64,000 nucleotides of DNA from Flavobacterium solisilvae (lineage in GTDB: Bacteria > Bacteroidota > Bacteroidia > Flavobacteriales > Flavobacteriaceae). The notes under the pieces were generated by a model. It was given only the letters and a program-made list of their open reading frames with translations. It ran no database searches and was not told the origin of the DNA. Position 1 is the first letter of the stretch, and each line of letters starts with the position of its first letter. This document shows positions 24,991-33,667 of this stretch, one piece after another. The stretch spans positions 62,001 to 126,000 of the forward strand of contig NZ_JAAMPT010000207.1 of NCBI RefSeq assembly GCF_012911605.1, given 5' to 3'. A program made the position numbers and the translations under genes.

Positions 24991-26340
24991 TTACGAATTG
25001 CTTATGTTGTATTTTTCCATTCTTCGATACAAAGCAGCACGAGATAAACCGAGTTCTTCTGCCGATTTACTGATGTTGTAATCGTGTTTTACTAATACTT
25101 TTTCTATCGTTATTTTTTCCATATCCGAAAGCGGAATATCATCACGATTTTCAAAAGTTGTAACAAATTCTAAATCCAAATCGGAAGCCGAAATGATGTT
25201 GTTTTCGCATAAAATTACAGCCCGTTCAATACGGTTTTCCATTTCACGGATGTTGCCGTTCCAAGCGTGTTTTTCTATTTGTTCCAATGCTTTTTCACTG
25301 AAAATAATTTCGTTTCGGTCATATTTTGAAATCATTTTTTCTAATAAAAATTTTGCTAACGGAATTTTGTCTTCTTTGCGTTCTTTCAACGAAGGCAACG
25401 TGATTTCCATCGTGTTGATACGATAATACAAATCTTCTCTGAAATTCTTTTGGTTGACTTCTTCTTTCAAATTCAAATTGGTCGCCGTGATAATTCTAAC
25501 GTTTAATGGTCGTGGTTTTGATTCGCCCAAACGAGTGACAGTTTTGGTTTGAATAACTTGTAATAATTTGGATTGTAAATGCAACGGAACATTGCCAATT
25601 TCATCTAAAAAAATAGTGCCGTTTTGTGCATTTTCAAATCGTCCAGCGGTATCTGTTTTGGCATCGGTAAACGCACCTTTGGCATAACCAAAAAGTTCGC
25701 TTTCAAAAATATTGTCGTTCAACGAACCCAAATCAACGTGAACAAAAGCATTATTTTTTCGGTCGGAATTCTGATGAATGTAATTTGCCATTACGAACTT
25801 TCCGGTTCCATTTTCGCCCAAAATCAAAACATTAGCATCGGTTTTGGCTACTTTTTCTCCCAAAGAATAGGCTTTTTGTATCGTTTTTGATTCGCCAATA
25901 AAATAATTTTCTGTTGGAGTTTCTTTCTCGGCTTTCTTTCTGGTTTTTCTACTTTCGTCAACAGCTTGTTTTACGGTTTCAAGTAGTTTTTCGTTTTCCC
26001 AAGGTTTTAAAACATAATCAAATGCGCCATTTTTTAGACCTTCAACAGCAGTTTCTACTTTGCCAAAAGCCGTCATCAGAATCACAATCGTTTTTGGCGA
26101 AAGCGTTTTTATTTCTTTCAAAAAATACAAACCTTCGCGTCCATCTTCAAAACCAATGCGATAATTCATGTCCAAAAGCACAACGTCAATATCATTTTCG
26201 GCGAGTAACTGAATTACATTTTTTGGATTATTCAACGTGAAAATGGTTTCGAAATGTTTCTTCAAAAGCATTTTTGCCGCAAAAAGAATATCTTCTTGAT
26301 CGTCTATAACTAAAATGTTGGCATTGGTTTTTTTCATCAC
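24991..26340 (-). CDS. Sigma-54-dependent NtrC-type response regulator
   Basis: 449 residues in three domains. The receiver is at 1-125 (VIDDQEDIL acidic pair, VVLLDMNYR phospho-Asp, LMTAFG, VLKPWEN Lys). The AAA+ domain is at about 145-375 (Walker A LGENGTGKFVMA, loop GAFTDA, Walker B GTIFLDEIGN). A Fis-type helix-turn-helix closes the protein (NISKSAEELGLSRAALYRRMEKY). The sigma-54 contact loop reads GAFTDA rather than the textbook GAFTGA. It is co-transcribed with the kinase (1-nt gap) and divergent from an efflux operon whose control region holds two dyads suited to it. Confidence 0.95.
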   Translation of the reverse strand: MMKKTNANILVIDDQEDILFAAKMLLKKHFETIFTLNNPKNVIQLLAENDIDVVLLDMNYRIGFEDGREGLYFLKEIKTLSPKTIVILMTAFGKVETAVEGLKNGAFDYVLKPWENEKLLETVKQAVDESRKTRKKAEKETPTENYFIGESKTIQKAYSLGEKVAKTDANVLILGENGTGKFVMANYIHQNSDRKNNAFVHVDLGSLNDNIFESELFGYAKGAFTDAKTDTAGRFENAQNGTIFLDEIGNVPLHLQSKLLQVIQTKTVTRLGESKPRPLNVRIITATNLNLKEEVNQKNFREDLYYRINTMEITLPSLKERKEDKIPLAKFLLEKMISKYDRNEIIFSEKALEQIEKHAWNGNIREMENRIERAVILCENNIISASDLDLEFVTTFENRDDIPLSDMEKITIEKVLVKHDYNISKSAEELGLSRAALYRRMEKYNISNS

Positions 26341-26378
26341 TGTTCGGTTTCGTACAAATGGTGTTCGATAATGAACAC
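26341..26378. promoter_or_regulatory. Two 16-18 bp dyads, probable binding sites of the NtrC-type regulator
   Basis: TGTTCGGTTTCGTACA (26341-26356, one mismatch between arms) and GTGTTCGATAATGAACAC (26361-26378, perfect arms) share TGTTC-N6-G(A/T)ACA. Their centres are 21 bp apart, two helical turns, as expected for paired dimers of an enhancer-binding protein. They sit directly upstream of the regulator's own start. Confidence 0.6.
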
Positions 26379-26438
26379 TATTGAAAATTAATCGGCTTGT
26401 AATTTATTTAAAATCAATAAATTGTGTTTTTTAAAATT

Positions 26439-26455
26439 TTGGCACAAAATTGTAT
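26439..26455 (+). promoter_or_regulatory. Sigma-54-like -24/-12 element of the efflux operon
   Basis: TTGGCACAAAATTGTAT resembles the sigma-54 consensus (TGGCAC, five bases, TTGC). The -24 half is perfect, but the gap is four rather than five bases and the -12 half reads TTGT. It lies 24 nt before the adaptor start and about 70-90 bp from the two dyads. Confidence 0.45.
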
Positions 26456-26478
26456 TTATACATGTCAAAGAATTTAAA

Positions 26479-27717
26479 ATGGACACAGTCATCAATCGTA
26501 AAAGTAACAAAAAAAAATATCTGACAATAGCAGTTTTGGCAATTGTGGTTTTAGGATATGGTGCTTTTTCAATGATTACCAAAAAGAGAACTTTTAATGT
26601 AAAAAAATCTGAAATCACGATTAAAACAGTTGAAGAAGATTTTTTTGAAGATTTTATGGTATTTCAAGCACGAGTTGAACCAATGAATTCAATGTTGGTG
26701 AACATTGTTGAAGGCGGATCGGTTCAGGAAATTTTTGTTAGCAATGGCGATAGGGTTGTGCAAGGTCAACCGTTGGCACGCTTGTACAATCCAAATACGG
26801 AATTGAATTATATGCAACAAGAAACCGCAATTATTGAGCAAATTAACAATCTGAATAAAGCAAAATTAGATTTGAGAAATCAAGAATTGAATTTGGCAAA
26901 AGATTTGGTTTCAATCGAACATGATTTTTTAGATGCTAAAAATTTATATGATTTGAACAAAAAACTTTTTGATCAAGAAATTTTAGCCAAAAACGAATGG
27001 GAAAAAACACAAGAGAATTTTCGTTTTCAAAAAGAACGAATGAATATTATCAAGCAAAGTGTAACGAAAGAAAAACAAGCCAATCAAATCCAAATTGGGC
27101 AACTCAATCAATCCATCGGAATTATGGAAAAAAGTTTGGGAATTTTAAGAACCAACAAAAAGAATTTCTTAATTGTTGCGCCACTTTCGGGAAGATTGTC
27201 GTCGTTTGAACCAGTTTTAGGACAAAGCTATCAACAAGGACAAACGTTAGGAAAAATTGACGTGATGAAAGGTTACAAATTATTGGCAGATGTGGATGAA
27301 TTTTATTTGTCAAAAGTAAAACAAGGTCAAAAAGGAGCAGTTGACTTCAACGGAAAACAAGTAGAAGTAGTGATTGCTAAAGTCATTCCTGAGATTAAAA
27401 GTGGACGATTTCAAGTGGAATTGAATTTTGTGTCCAATGAAAATTTAGATTTACAACAAGGATTGAGTTTTGCCGTTCGTTTGACTTTATCTGAAAAAAC
27501 AAAATCGGTAGTGCTTTCTAAAGGAAGTTTTAATCAAGATACTTCTGGCAAATGGATTTTTGTGGTAAACGGAAACAAAGCAGAAAGAAGAAATATTGAA
27601 ATTGGTAGAGAAAATCCGTTGTATTTTGAAATCATCAGTGGATTAAAACCCGGAGAACAAGTGGTAACATCCAGTTATAAAGATTATCAGGAAGCAGAAA
27701 TATTAAATTTTGAATAA
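26479..27717 (+). CDS. HlyD/MacA-type periplasmic adaptor of an efflux pump
   Basis: 412 residues. The N-terminal membrane anchor is KKKYLTIAVLAIVVLGYGAFSMI (about 11-33). A lipoyl-type half-motif follows (NIVEGGSVQEIFVSNGDRVVQGQPLARLYNP), then a long alpha-hairpin at about 110-215, the second lipoyl half (APLSGRLSSFEPVLGQSYQQGQTLGKI), and beta-barrel and membrane-proximal domains. It joins the inner-membrane ABC permease and TolC encoded downstream. The frame is open from 26422, but the ATG at 26479 sits just after the sigma-54-like element, so I choose it. Confidence 0.92.
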   Translation: MDTVINRKSNKKKYLTIAVLAIVVLGYGAFSMITKKRTFNVKKSEITIKTVEEDFFEDFMVFQARVEPMNSMLVNIVEGGSVQEIFVSNGDRVVQGQPLARLYNPNTELNYMQQETAIIEQINNLNKAKLDLRNQELNLAKDLVSIEHDFLDAKNLYDLNKKLFDQEILAKNEWEKTQENFRFQKERMNIIKQSVTKEKQANQIQIGQLNQSIGIMEKSLGILRTNKKNFLIVAPLSGRLSSFEPVLGQSYQQGQTLGKIDVMKGYKLLADVDEFYLSKVKQGQKGAVDFNGKQVEVVIAKVIPEIKSGRFQVELNFVSNENLDLQQGLSFAVRLTLSEKTKSVVLSKGSFNQDTSGKWIFVVNGNKAERRNIEIGRENPLYFEIISGLKPGEQVVTSSYKDYQEAEILNFE

Positions 27718-27718
27718 A

Positions 27719-28135
27719 ATGAAAAGTATCGTATTCTTACTATTATGTGCAATTAATTTAAATGCACAAACCATTAAGTCAAGTGGAACTCACTTTGTTG
27801 ATAATATAAAAGACAGAAGTTGGTCTAATGCTAATGGAGAAAATTTTACCAACGCAAAATTCAAATCCTATTCAGGTTCGTGTTATGCTTTGTTGGAAGT
27901 TGATGAAACGGTTGAAGTTAGTTTTCACGCTTTTTCTAAAATAAAAGCAGGAAGACTTGAATTCAAATTGATTGATGAAAAAGAAAATCAGTATTTTTAT
28001 TGTAGCGCAACAAAAGAATGTGAATTGTTGAAAGACGTTATTCTTGAAAAAGGAAAAAAATACAAACTGCTTTTTACAGGAACAAATGCCAATGGAAATT
28101 ATGAAGTTACTTGGAAAATAAGTAAAAATAAATAG
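27719..28135 (+). CDS. Small secreted protein of unknown function
   Basis: 138 residues with a signal peptide (KSIVFLLLCAINLNAQ) and a predicted all-beta body (CYALLEVDETVEVSFHAFSKIKAGRLEFKLIDEKENQYFY ... GNYEVTWKISKNK). No family is recognised. The pattern of strands resembles a small lipid- or ligand-binding sandwich, which is a guess. It starts one base after the adaptor stop (the frame also runs from a TTG at 27710), so it is a true operon member and perhaps a cargo or accessory of the pump. Confidence 0.75.
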   Translation: MKSIVFLLLCAINLNAQTIKSSGTHFVDNIKDRSWSNANGENFTNAKFKSYSGSCYALLEVDETVEVSFHAFSKIKAGRLEFKLIDEKENQYFYCSATKECELLKDVILEKGKKYKLLFTGTNANGNYEVTWKISKNK

Positions 28136-28137
28136 TA

Positions 28138-29583
28138 ATGAAAAAGTTTGTATTAATAGCGTTTTTTTTAACTTTTAATGCTTTTGCACAAGATTGTTCT
28201 TGTGAAGAGAATTTCCTATGGGTAAAGAAAACTTTTGAAGAAAATGATGCTGGATTTCAGGTAGCTTTAGACCGAAAAGGAAAAGCCGAATATGAAAAAC
28301 ACAATCAAATTTATCTGGAAAAGGTAAGAAAGATTGAAGATATAAATGAATGTGGTAGAACTTTATATGATTGGTTAACGTTTTTTAGAAACGGTCATAT
28401 TTCTATTGATATTCATCAAGAAAATGCAAACAATACACTAATTGCTACAACAAATACTGATACTAAAAACTGGGAAACCGTTTCAATGACAGAGAAACAA
28501 ATTCAAAAATACATGTCAGGAATTAAACAAAATTCCTTTGAAGGTATTTGGAAAATGGATTCATATACGATTGGCGTTATTAAAAAAGAAGATGGTTATG
28601 TTGGTTTTATAATAGATGCTCCAGGAACTGGTTGGCAAAAAAATCAGGTTAAAATTCGCTTGCATCCTAATGAAAATAAAACAGGATATGCAGGGAAATT
28701 ATATCTGAGAAACTATTCTGAATATCCTTTGGATAAAGTAAGTTTGATAGGAAATAATTATATAAAATTAGGTCAATTTGCATTTCACCGTGTAAATCCT
28801 GTCATTGCCGATTCGGATGCTGTCAAAAGTTATTTGGAGTTAATGAAAACCAGAGAACCAATAATGCAGGAATATTCAAAAAACACTTTGGTGTTGCGTA
28901 TTCCTTCATTCGCATGGGAAGAAAAAGGTGCTATCGATAGTTTGCTAACAGTTTATCACGAAAAAATAATTTCTACACCTAATTTGGTTATCGACATTCG
29001 AGGAAATGGTGGCGGAGCAGACAGAAGTTACAACAAGATAATTCCATATTTATATACTAATCCAATTCGAACTGTAGGATTAGAAATGCTTTCAACACCT
29101 TTGAATAATCAACGAATGGAAGGATTTTTGAAAATGTCGGATGTTAGCGATGAAGAGAAGAAAGAAATAAGAGAAGATTTAAAGAAAATGAATAACAATT
29201 TGGGAAAATTTGTCAATCTTCTTGGGCAAAAAGTATTTATTCAAACTGAAGATACGATACATAATTATCCAGAAAATGTCGCCATTTTGATAAATGGTAA
29301 CAATGGAAGTACAGCGGAACAATTTCTGTTAGCAGCAAAACAAAGCAGTAAAACAAAACTTTTTGGAACAACAACGATGGGAGTTTTGGATATTTCCAAT
29401 ATGCATTTTGTCAAATCGCCTTGCGGAAAAATTGAATTAGGGTATTGTTTGTCAAAAAGCTATCGAATTCCCGAAATGGCAATTGACGGCAAAGGTATTC
29501 AACCAGATTATTATATGGACGATACAATTTCTGACTATGAATGGGTAGAATTTGCCGAAGAAACATTTCAAAAGAAAAAATAA
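28138..29583 (+). CDS. S41-family serine peptidase, secreted
   Basis: 481 residues with a signal peptide (KKFVLIAFFLTFNAFAQ), starting 2 nt after the preceding gene. The C-terminal half holds the tail-specific protease core: LRIPSFAWEE, LVIDIRGNGGGADRSYNKI near 282-300, and the catalytic serine in NGNNGSTAEQFLLAAKQSSKTKLFG near 385-408. A conserved closing segment GIQPDYYMDD follows. No PDZ domain is evident. It probably cleaves C-termini of periplasmic proteins or peptides. Its place between pump genes suggests it processes an exported peptide. Confidence 0.88.
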   Translation: MKKFVLIAFFLTFNAFAQDCSCEENFLWVKKTFEENDAGFQVALDRKGKAEYEKHNQIYLEKVRKIEDINECGRTLYDWLTFFRNGHISIDIHQENANNTLIATTNTDTKNWETVSMTEKQIQKYMSGIKQNSFEGIWKMDSYTIGVIKKEDGYVGFIIDAPGTGWQKNQVKIRLHPNENKTGYAGKLYLRNYSEYPLDKVSLIGNNYIKLGQFAFHRVNPVIADSDAVKSYLELMKTREPIMQEYSKNTLVLRIPSFAWEEKGAIDSLLTVYHEKIISTPNLVIDIRGNGGGADRSYNKIIPYLYTNPIRTVGLEMLSTPLNNQRMEGFLKMSDVSDEEKKEIREDLKKMNNNLGKFVNLLGQKVFIQTEDTIHNYPENVAILINGNNGSTAEQFLLAAKQSSKTKLFGTTTMGVLDISNMHFVKSPCGKIELGYCLSKSYRIPEMAIDGKGIQPDYYMDDTISDYEWVEFAEETFQKKK

Positions 29584-29606
29584 AATCAATCAAAAAACGA
29601 ACAGTC

Positions 29607-30308
29607 ATGATAAAAATCGAAAAAATCTCAAAAGTCTTCAGAACCGAAGAAGTAGAGACAAAAGCACTTAGCGAAGTTTCAATCACAATCAATCAAGGAG
29701 AATTTGTAACCATTATGGGTGCATCAGGAAGTGGGAAATCGACACTTCTAAATATCGTTGGGCTTTTAGATGGTGCAACAAACGGAAGTTATCAATTATT
29801 AAATCAGGAAATGATTGGTCTTAAGGAACAGGAAAAATCAAAAATCAGAAAGCAAAATATTGGCTTCATCTTCCAAAATTTTAATCTGATTGACGAACTT
29901 TCGGTATTTGATAATATCGAATTGCCATTGATTTACAATGATGTTCCTTCGTCGGAAAGAAAGAAAAAAGTAGAAGCAATTGCCGAAAGACTTGGAATTT
30001 CTCATCGATTGAAGCATTATCCACAACAACTTTCGGGTGGACAACAACAAAGAGTTGCCGTGGCAAGAGCGTTGATTAACGATCCAAAAATTATTCTAGC
30101 CGATGAACCAACGGGAAATTTGGATAGTAAAAACGGAAATGAAGTCATGGAATTATTGACTGATTTGCATGCTGGCGGAGCTACTATTCTTATGGTAACA
30201 CATTCTGATTATGATGCGTCATTTTCACAAAGAACAATTGTAATGAAAGACGGAATGGTGCTTTCTGAAAAAACAAATAGCAGAAACGTAGATGTTTTTG
30301 TATCTTAA
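29607..30308 (+). CDS. ABC transporter ATP-binding protein (MacB/LolD class)
   Basis: 233 residues with all ATPase motifs: Walker A GASGSGKST near 37-45, Q-loop IGFIFQNFNL, signature LSGGQQQRVAVARAL near 138, Walker B ILADEPTGNLDS and the switch His in MLVTHSD. This class pairs with FtsX-like permeases and powers transport of substrates from the periplasm or membrane rather than drug flipping. The start is the ATG at 29607, 23 nt after the protease stop; the longer frame from 29541 would overlap that gene and lacks similarity. Confidence 0.95.
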   Translation: MIKIEKISKVFRTEEVETKALSEVSITINQGEFVTIMGASGSGKSTLLNIVGLLDGATNGSYQLLNQEMIGLKEQEKSKIRKQNIGFIFQNFNLIDELSVFDNIELPLIYNDVPSSERKKKVEAIAERLGISHRLKHYPQQLSGGQQQRVAVARALINDPKIILADEPTGNLDSKNGNEVMELLTDLHAGGATILMVTHSDYDASFSQRTIVMKDGMVLSEKTNSRNVDVFVS

Positions 30309-30334
30309 AACAATAATTTAAAAAACATAAAATC

Positions 30335-31120
30335 ATGACAAAGTTTATCCTAACGATTACCTCATTATTAGCTAGTTTAATCGCTTTTGCACAAGTTTCT
30401 GAAAACAGAAACGTAAGCGATTTTTCAAAATTGAAAGCTTCACAAGGGATTGAAGTTTTATACACGGTTTCCAATTCTAATAGCATAAAAGTTGAAACGG
30501 ATGACAACGAAAGATTGCAAATGATTAAAACCGAAGTAGAAGGCGAAACTTTAAAAATTTTCGTCGATACGGATAATGCTAAAAAGCCAAAATCAAAAAA
30601 ATGGAAAAACAGAACTATTAACGGCGTAAGTTTTACTATTATAAAAGTTTATGTAACAGGAAAATCATTATCTGAAATCAAAGCCAGTTCTTCGGCAAGT
30701 ATCAAAATTCAAAATTTGAATACGACTGAAAAATTGGAAATCGCGGCAAGTTCATCTGGAAGTATTTCAGGAAGTTTTGATTGTTCCGATTTTAAAGCCG
30801 ATGTTTCATCAAGTGGCGATGTGAAAGGAAATATCAATGCCAAAACGATATATGTAGAAGCAAGTAGTTCGGGCGATGTTTCTTTAGACGGAAAAGCTAC
30901 TTTGCTTGAAGTAAAAGCTAGCAGTTCTGGAGATTGTAATTTGAAAGGTTTAACAGTGGAAAATGCAAAAGTAAAAGCGAGTAGTTCAGCCGATGTTACG
31001 CTTACCGTTACAAAATCATTGGATGCTGCAGCTTCATCAAGTGCTGATGTTAATTATTATGGAAATCCGTCACAAGTAAACACAGACAAAAGTTCATCGG
31101 GTTCAGTAAATAAAAGATAA
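30335..31120 (+). CDS. GIN-domain (DUF2807) secreted protein
   Basis: 261 residues with a signal peptide (LTITSLLASLIAFAQ). The opening (VSDFSKLKASQGIEVLYTVSNSNSIKVETDDN) is typical of the head GIN domain. The rest is a chain of short repeats, each with a SSS turn and a small residue pair: ASSSASIKI, ASSSGSISG, VSSSGDVKG, ASSSGDVSL, ASSSGDCNL, ASSSADVTL, ASSSADVNY. They probably stack as a right-handed beta-helix. Such proteins are often linked to two-component and ABC genes in Bacteroidota; the function is unknown, perhaps envelope sensing. Confidence 0.85.
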   Translation: MTKFILTITSLLASLIAFAQVSENRNVSDFSKLKASQGIEVLYTVSNSNSIKVETDDNERLQMIKTEVEGETLKIFVDTDNAKKPKSKKWKNRTINGVSFTIIKVYVTGKSLSEIKASSSASIKIQNLNTTEKLEIAASSSGSISGSFDCSDFKADVSSSGDVKGNINAKTIYVEASSSGDVSLDGKATLLEVKASSSGDCNLKGLTVENAKVKASSSADVTLTVTKSLDAAASSSADVNYYGNPSQVNTDKSSSGSVNKR

Positions 31121-31153
31121 TCATCAAAATCATCATCAAAAAACGAACAAATC

Positions 31154-33586
31154 ATGCTAAAAAACTGGCTACACCTATTTTTATATCAAATCAAAAACAA
31201 CAAACTGTTCACAGCGTTGAATGTTTTAGGATTGAGTATCGGAATCGCAGGATTAATTTTTGCTATTCTGTATTGGAACGACGAACAAAGTTACAACGCT
31301 TGGAATCCTAATAAAGACAAAGTTTTTCAATCTATCAGTCAAGTTGCTCCCGATATGTATTGGGCAAGCAATGTTGCGCCACTAAAAACCTATTTCGAAA
31401 AAGATTTTCCCGAATTAGAAGCTTATTGTTACCTCGAAAATTGGTATTATACAGAAATAATTCAGTATAAAAACAAAAAAGAAATTGTAAAAGTAACGGA
31501 CTCTCAAAATAATTTTTTTGAATTTTTTCCTTTTCCTTTTATCAAAGGTTCTGCAAAAACAGCTTTAAAAGACAATGCCAGTATGGCAATTTCCAAAAAA
31601 ACGTCTGATTTACTTTTTGGCAATGAAGATCCAATAGGTAAAGAAGTGCGTTATTCTGGAAGAATTTTTGTAATCCGTGGTGTTTATGAAATTACTGGGA
31701 AATCTTCATTGATGCCAGAAGCGGTTACAAATTTGATTGAGCCAAAATTACAAGAAAACATCGATCATTGGGGAAATTTTAATCACGGATTATTGTTAAA
31801 ACTTAAAAATCCAGATGACGCTCCAAAAGTTGTTGCCCGAATGGAAAAAATCATGTTCGAAAATCGAGTGGCACGATGGGCAAAAGAGCAAGGAATTACT
31901 CCAGAAGAATGGTTGAAAAAAAACGGAAACGAAAGCACAATGTTTACCTTGGAACCATTGTCAAAATCAAGATTACATTCCATAACCGATGGTTTTGCCG
32001 AAGGCAAAGGAAATTATCAATTCTTACTGATTATGCTTGGTTTGTCAATCTTAATTTTGATTTTATCCATCGTAAATTATATCAATTTAGCAACGGCAAA
32101 TGCCATAAAACGTGCCAAGGAAGTTGGTGTTCGAAAAATTATTGGTGCGTCAAAAATGAATATTATCAAGCAATTTATTTTTGAAACAACATTGATAACC
32201 TTGTTTTCCATCTTACTTTCCTTAGTAATTGTTGAGCTTTCGTTGCCTTATTATAATGAATTTTTGAATAAAAAATTAATCATTCATGGCGAACAATTTT
32301 ATTTGCAATTGGTCTTGATTTTCTTTTTTACCATAGCTGTTGCAGGAGTTTTTCCAGCGATTTATGTTTCAAATTTTGAAACGTTAAAAGTGCTGAAAGG
32401 TAATTTTGGCAGAAGCAAAAGCGGTATTTGGTTACGAAACGGAATGTTGATTATGCAATTTGCCATTGCAACGTTTTTCATCATCGGTTCGTATATAGTT
32501 TACCAACAAGTGCAATTTTTAAACACCAAAGATTTAGGTTTTAAAGGCGAACAAGTACTTTCTATTCGCTATCGAAACGTTTATGATTGGAAAGAAAAAG
32601 ATTATAAGCAAAAGCTGTTCAGTCGTTACTATATGATTAAAGATGAAATTTCAAAAATTAAAGGCGTTGAGCAAGTGGCAACTGGAGCATTTGATTTTGG
32701 AAATGGTTCGGGTTCATCTTCAAGTTATGACTACAATGGCGTAACAGTTCAAGGTCAAAATATGGGAATTGATTTTGGAATGCTAGAAATGATGAAAATT
32801 GGGTTAAAAGAAGGACGATATCTTTCTGAAAAACTGGCTTCGGATACCATTAATACTATGTTAGTCAATGAAACAGCCATGAAGCAAATGAAAGAAAAAA
32901 ATCTTATTGGCAAAGAAGTTGAATGGAACGGTAAAAAGTTGAAAGTTGTCGGAATTGTAAAAGATTTTAATTTGTATAGCCCACAGGCAGAAGTACCGCC
33001 AATGGTGTTTTTTCACTTCAAAACCATCGATTGGATGCTTGGTAATGCTAGTAGAATTCACGTAAAAGTAGATGGAAAAAACATGGAACAAACCATTGCC
33101 GATATTGGAAAATTTTGGACAAAAAATGTCGATACTGATTATCCGTTTGAATACGATTTTGTGGATAAAGCTTACGCCAGAACGTATGAAACTTATGTGA
33201 AGCAAAGAAACCTATTTTCACTGTTAAATTTCATCGTGATTTTAATTGCCATTTTTGGATTATTTGCTTTGGCTTCATACTCAATCCAAAGAAGAATGAA
33301 GGAAATCGCCATTAGAAAAACACTCGGTGCTGAAACCAATGTTTTACTAAAAGAATTGTCAAAACAATATGTGATTTTCTGCATCATCGGATTTTTAATC
33401 GCTGTTTTTCCAGTGTATTATTTACTCGGAAAATGGCTTGAAAATTTTGCCTTCCGAATAGAAATTAGTTTCGTTCCATTTGTAATTGGGTTTATTGTAT
33501 TGTTGATTTTAACTTTGATAGTTGTGCTTTCGCGAGCGTATCAAGCCACGAGATTGGATGTTTTGAAATACCTGAAATACGAGTAA
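31154..33586 (+). CDS. ABC transporter permease, FtsX/MacB type (eight-helix, double)
   Basis: 810 residues with duplicated architecture. A first membrane helix lies near 20-40, followed by a periplasmic MacB_PCD-like domain (about 45-285). Three helices follow (FLLIMLGLSILILILSIVNYINLATANAIKRAKEVGVRKIIGASK, the coupling helix typical of FtsX, near 290-345). A second set follows, with another periplasmic domain (about 470-670) and the RRMKEIAIRKTLGAE coupling helix near 715. It works with the ATPase and the HlyD adaptor to drive transport to TolC. Confidence 0.93.
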   Translation: MLKNWLHLFLYQIKNNKLFTALNVLGLSIGIAGLIFAILYWNDEQSYNAWNPNKDKVFQSISQVAPDMYWASNVAPLKTYFEKDFPELEAYCYLENWYYTEIIQYKNKKEIVKVTDSQNNFFEFFPFPFIKGSAKTALKDNASMAISKKTSDLLFGNEDPIGKEVRYSGRIFVIRGVYEITGKSSLMPEAVTNLIEPKLQENIDHWGNFNHGLLLKLKNPDDAPKVVARMEKIMFENRVARWAKEQGITPEEWLKKNGNESTMFTLEPLSKSRLHSITDGFAEGKGNYQFLLIMLGLSILILILSIVNYINLATANAIKRAKEVGVRKIIGASKMNIIKQFIFETTLITLFSILLSLVIVELSLPYYNEFLNKKLIIHGEQFYLQLVLIFFFTIAVAGVFPAIYVSNFETLKVLKGNFGRSKSGIWLRNGMLIMQFAIATFFIIGSYIVYQQVQFLNTKDLGFKGEQVLSIRYRNVYDWKEKDYKQKLFSRYYMIKDEISKIKGVEQVATGAFDFGNGSGSSSSYDYNGVTVQGQNMGIDFGMLEMMKIGLKEGRYLSEKLASDTINTMLVNETAMKQMKEKNLIGKEVEWNGKKLKVVGIVKDFNLYSPQAEVPPMVFFHFKTIDWMLGNASRIHVKVDGKNMEQTIADIGKFWTKNVDTDYPFEYDFVDKAYARTYETYVKQRNLFSLLNFIVILIAIFGLFALASYSIQRRMKEIAIRKTLGAETNVLLKELSKQYVIFCIIGFLIAVFPVYYLLGKWLENFAFRIEISFVPFVIGFIVLLILTLIVVLSRAYQATRLDVLKYLKYE

Positions 33587-33589
33587 CAA

Positions 33590-33660
33590 GTACAATTTCA
33601 AAAATCAATTTCAACCTCAAAAGTCAAATCCGTTTAATCCGTGAAATCTGTGGCAAAAAA
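33590..33660. repeat. Low-complexity intergenic phrases between permease and tolC-like gene
   Basis: CAATTTCAAAAATCAATTTC and CCGTTTAATCCGTGAAATC are phrase-type repeats common between genes in this window. The open frame of the next gene runs into them, but they are unlikely to be translated. Confidence 0.45.
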
Positions 33661-33667
33661 TAATAGC

